Below are positions 62,930 through 64,000 of a stretch of DNA of 64,000 bases, piece after piece. The notes beneath the pieces were generated by a model. That model searched no databases. It saw only the letters and a list, made by a program, of their open reading frames with translations, and was not told where the DNA came from. The translations under genes and the position numbers were made by a program. Location of the stretch: contig OY970250.1 of the NCBI GenBank assembly GCA_963715575.1, forward strand, positions 434,001-498,000, in the 5' to 3' direction. The stretch's first letter is position 1; every line of letters begins with the position of its first letter. Source of the DNA: AC-32 sp963715575. GTDB lineage: Bacteria > Actinomycetota > Thermoleophilia > Gaiellales > Gaiellaceae.

Positions 62930-64000
62930 ATGCGCGTCGCCATCTTCGGCCTGGGGTATGTCGGCACGGTCTGCGCTGCCTGCCTCGCGCGCTTCGGCCA
63001 CGAGGTCGTGGGCGTCGACGTCAACGACGAGAAGAACGCGCAGATCTCCGCCGGCCGCAGCCCGATCGTCGAGCCCGGCCTCGAGGAGTTGATCCGCGAG
63101 GCGGTCGAGGCCGGACGGCTCGAGGCTACCCCCGACCACACGCGTGCAATCGAGACCACCGAGCTGTCGCTGATCTGTGTCGGGACACCCAGCAGGCGCA
63201 ACGGCAGCCTCGACACGAGCCACGTCGAGGAGGTCGCGCGTGAAATCGGCGGTGCGCTGAAGGGCCGCGACGAGCCGCACACGGTCGTCGTCCGCAGCAC
63301 GCTCCTGCCGGGGACCACGCTCTCGCTCGTGCAGCCCGCGCTCGAGCAGGCGTCGAGCCGGCGCTGCGGCAAGGATCTGGGGCTGGCCTACAACCCGGAG
63401 TTTCTGCGCGAGGGCTCCGCGGTCGCCGACTTCCACGATCCGCCGTACACGCTCGTCGGGGGGATCGACGAGGCGAGCGCTCGCGCTGCGGCCGAGCTCT
63501 ACGCCGGCCTGAACGCACCGCTGCATCTGGTGACGATTCCCGAGGCGGAGATGGCGAAATACGCGGCCAACGCCTTCCATGCGGCGAAGATCGTCTTCGC
63601 CAACGAGATCGCCGCCTTCAGCCACGCGGCCGGCGTCGACGGTCGCCGCGTGATGGATTTGCTCGTCCAGGACGCACGGCTGAACATCTCGCCCGCCTAC
63701 CTCCGCCCCGGCTTCGCCTTCGGCGGCTCGTGCCTGCCGAAGGATGTTCGCGCACTGCTCCACGCGGCCCGGCAGCGCGACGTGGAGCTGCCGCTGCTGC
63801 AGAGCGTGCCCGAGAGCAACGAGGTTCATCTGCGCCGCGGGATCGAGCTCGTGCTGGCGCAGCCCGGCAAGCGCGTCGGCGTGCTCGGCCTCAGCTTCAA
63901 GGCCGGCACGGACGACCTGCGCGAGAGTCCTGTCGTGCAGCTCGTCGAGGCGCTCGTCGGCAAGGGCTATGACGTCGGGATCTACGACGGCAACGTCAAT
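62930..64000 (+). CDS. GDP-mannose 6-dehydrogenase-like (AlgD/UGD family), 3' end cut by window
   Basis: 357 codons are visible with no stop. NAD motif AIFGLGYVGTVCAACLA, STLLPGTT, NPEFLREGSAVADFHDPP, and the catalytic Cys at residue 268 in FAFGGSCLPKDVRAL; the Cys number and the phrase RLNISPAYLRPG match AlgD better than UDP-glucose dehydrogenases. C-terminal VGVLGLSFKAGTDDLRESP is the UDP-binding start. It makes a uronic acid nucleotide for the polysaccharide. UDP-glucose as substrate remains possible. Confidence 0.88.
   Translation, partial: MRVAIFGLGYVGTVCAACLARFGHEVVGVDVNDEKNAQISAGRSPIVEPGLEELIREAVEAGRLEATPDHTRAIETTELSLICVGTPSRRNGSLDTSHVEEVAREIGGALKGRDEPHTVVVRSTLLPGTTLSLVQPALEQASSRRCGKDLGLAYNPEFLREGSAVADFHDPPYTLVGGIDEASARAAAELYAGLNAPLHLVTIPEAEMAKYAANAFHAAKIVFANEIAAFSHAAGVDGRRVMDLLVQDARLNISPAYLRPGFAFGGSCLPKDVRALLHAARQRDVELPLLQSVPESNEVHLRRGIELVLAQPGKRVGVLGLSFKAGTDDLRESPVVQLVEALVGKGYDVGIYDGNVN

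Overview
This 64 kb window is a GC-rich chromosomal segment, densely packed and mostly genes of recognisable function. Frequent GTG and TTG starts, 4-nt stop/start overlaps (ATGA, GTGA, TTGA), TANNNT boxes 6-9 nt before start codons, CarD, an acyl-CoA carboxylase epsilon-like peptide, a compact glutamyl-tRNA synthetase and HD-GYP proteins together suggest an Actinomycetota chromosome, most like the class Thermoleophilia (Gaiellales/Solirubrobacterales). That placement is inference. I see no insertion sequence, prophage, CRISPR array or plasmid gene, and no gene-free stretch over about 300 bases.

Layout. 0-3.3 kb: 3' end of ATP-dependent PEP carboxykinase, then two Xer-type recombinases around a small opposite-strand gene. 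3.3-7.7 kb: TCA genes (citrate synthase with a coupled HEAT protein; isocitrate and malate dehydrogenases; an atypical SDR). 7.7-12 kb: secreted PDZ-Lon protease, a Cys-rich mini-protein, LapA-like protein, aminotransferase, secreted subtilase. 12-22 kb: a propionyl-CoA to succinate set (biotin carboxylase/BCCP, sucC, a methyltransferase, sucD, an epsilon-like peptide and the carboxyltransferase pccB), with pgsA, an NlpC/P60 hydrolase and a GGDEF/HD-GYP protein. 22-28 kb: a proline-rich surface protein, a diguanylate cyclase, a PLP enzyme, a frameshifted glycosyltransferase and a beta-propeller protein.

28-56 kb, mostly minus strand: the block known from Firmicutes as clpC-radA-disA-ispD-ispF-gltX-cysS-rlmB-yacP-sigH, here with CarD and clpP, interrupted by other genes: a ten-kilobase piece with a six-gene, translationally coupled pyruvate:ferredoxin-oxidoreductase-type operon that includes an Hsp20-like protein, plus mutY, an S41 peptidase/XRE pair and small operons. 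56-64 kb: envelope and exopolysaccharide genes (repeat-containing secreted protein, priming sugar transferase, LPFTG surface protein, O-antigen-ligase-type protein, sugar epimerase and an AlgD-like dehydrogenase cut by the window end).

Most notable: (1) about twenty TANNNT boxes 6-9 nt upstream of starts, implying widespread leaderless transcription, several built on the TAG stop codon of the preceding gene; (2) four damaged genes between 25.8 and 46.0 kb (a frameshift in a glycosyltransferase, an in-frame amber in rlmB, a frameshift in cysS, and an internal inversion plus deletion in a PHP phosphatase), which may be sequence errors or real decay; (3) a possible structured RNA at 20413-20502; (4) perfect inverted repeats with 9-nt spacers at several promoters or gene ends; (5) the Hsp20-like gene at the end of the ferredoxin-oxidoreductase operon; (6) a regulator/unknown/clpP coupled trio with a GATATC-repeat leader.
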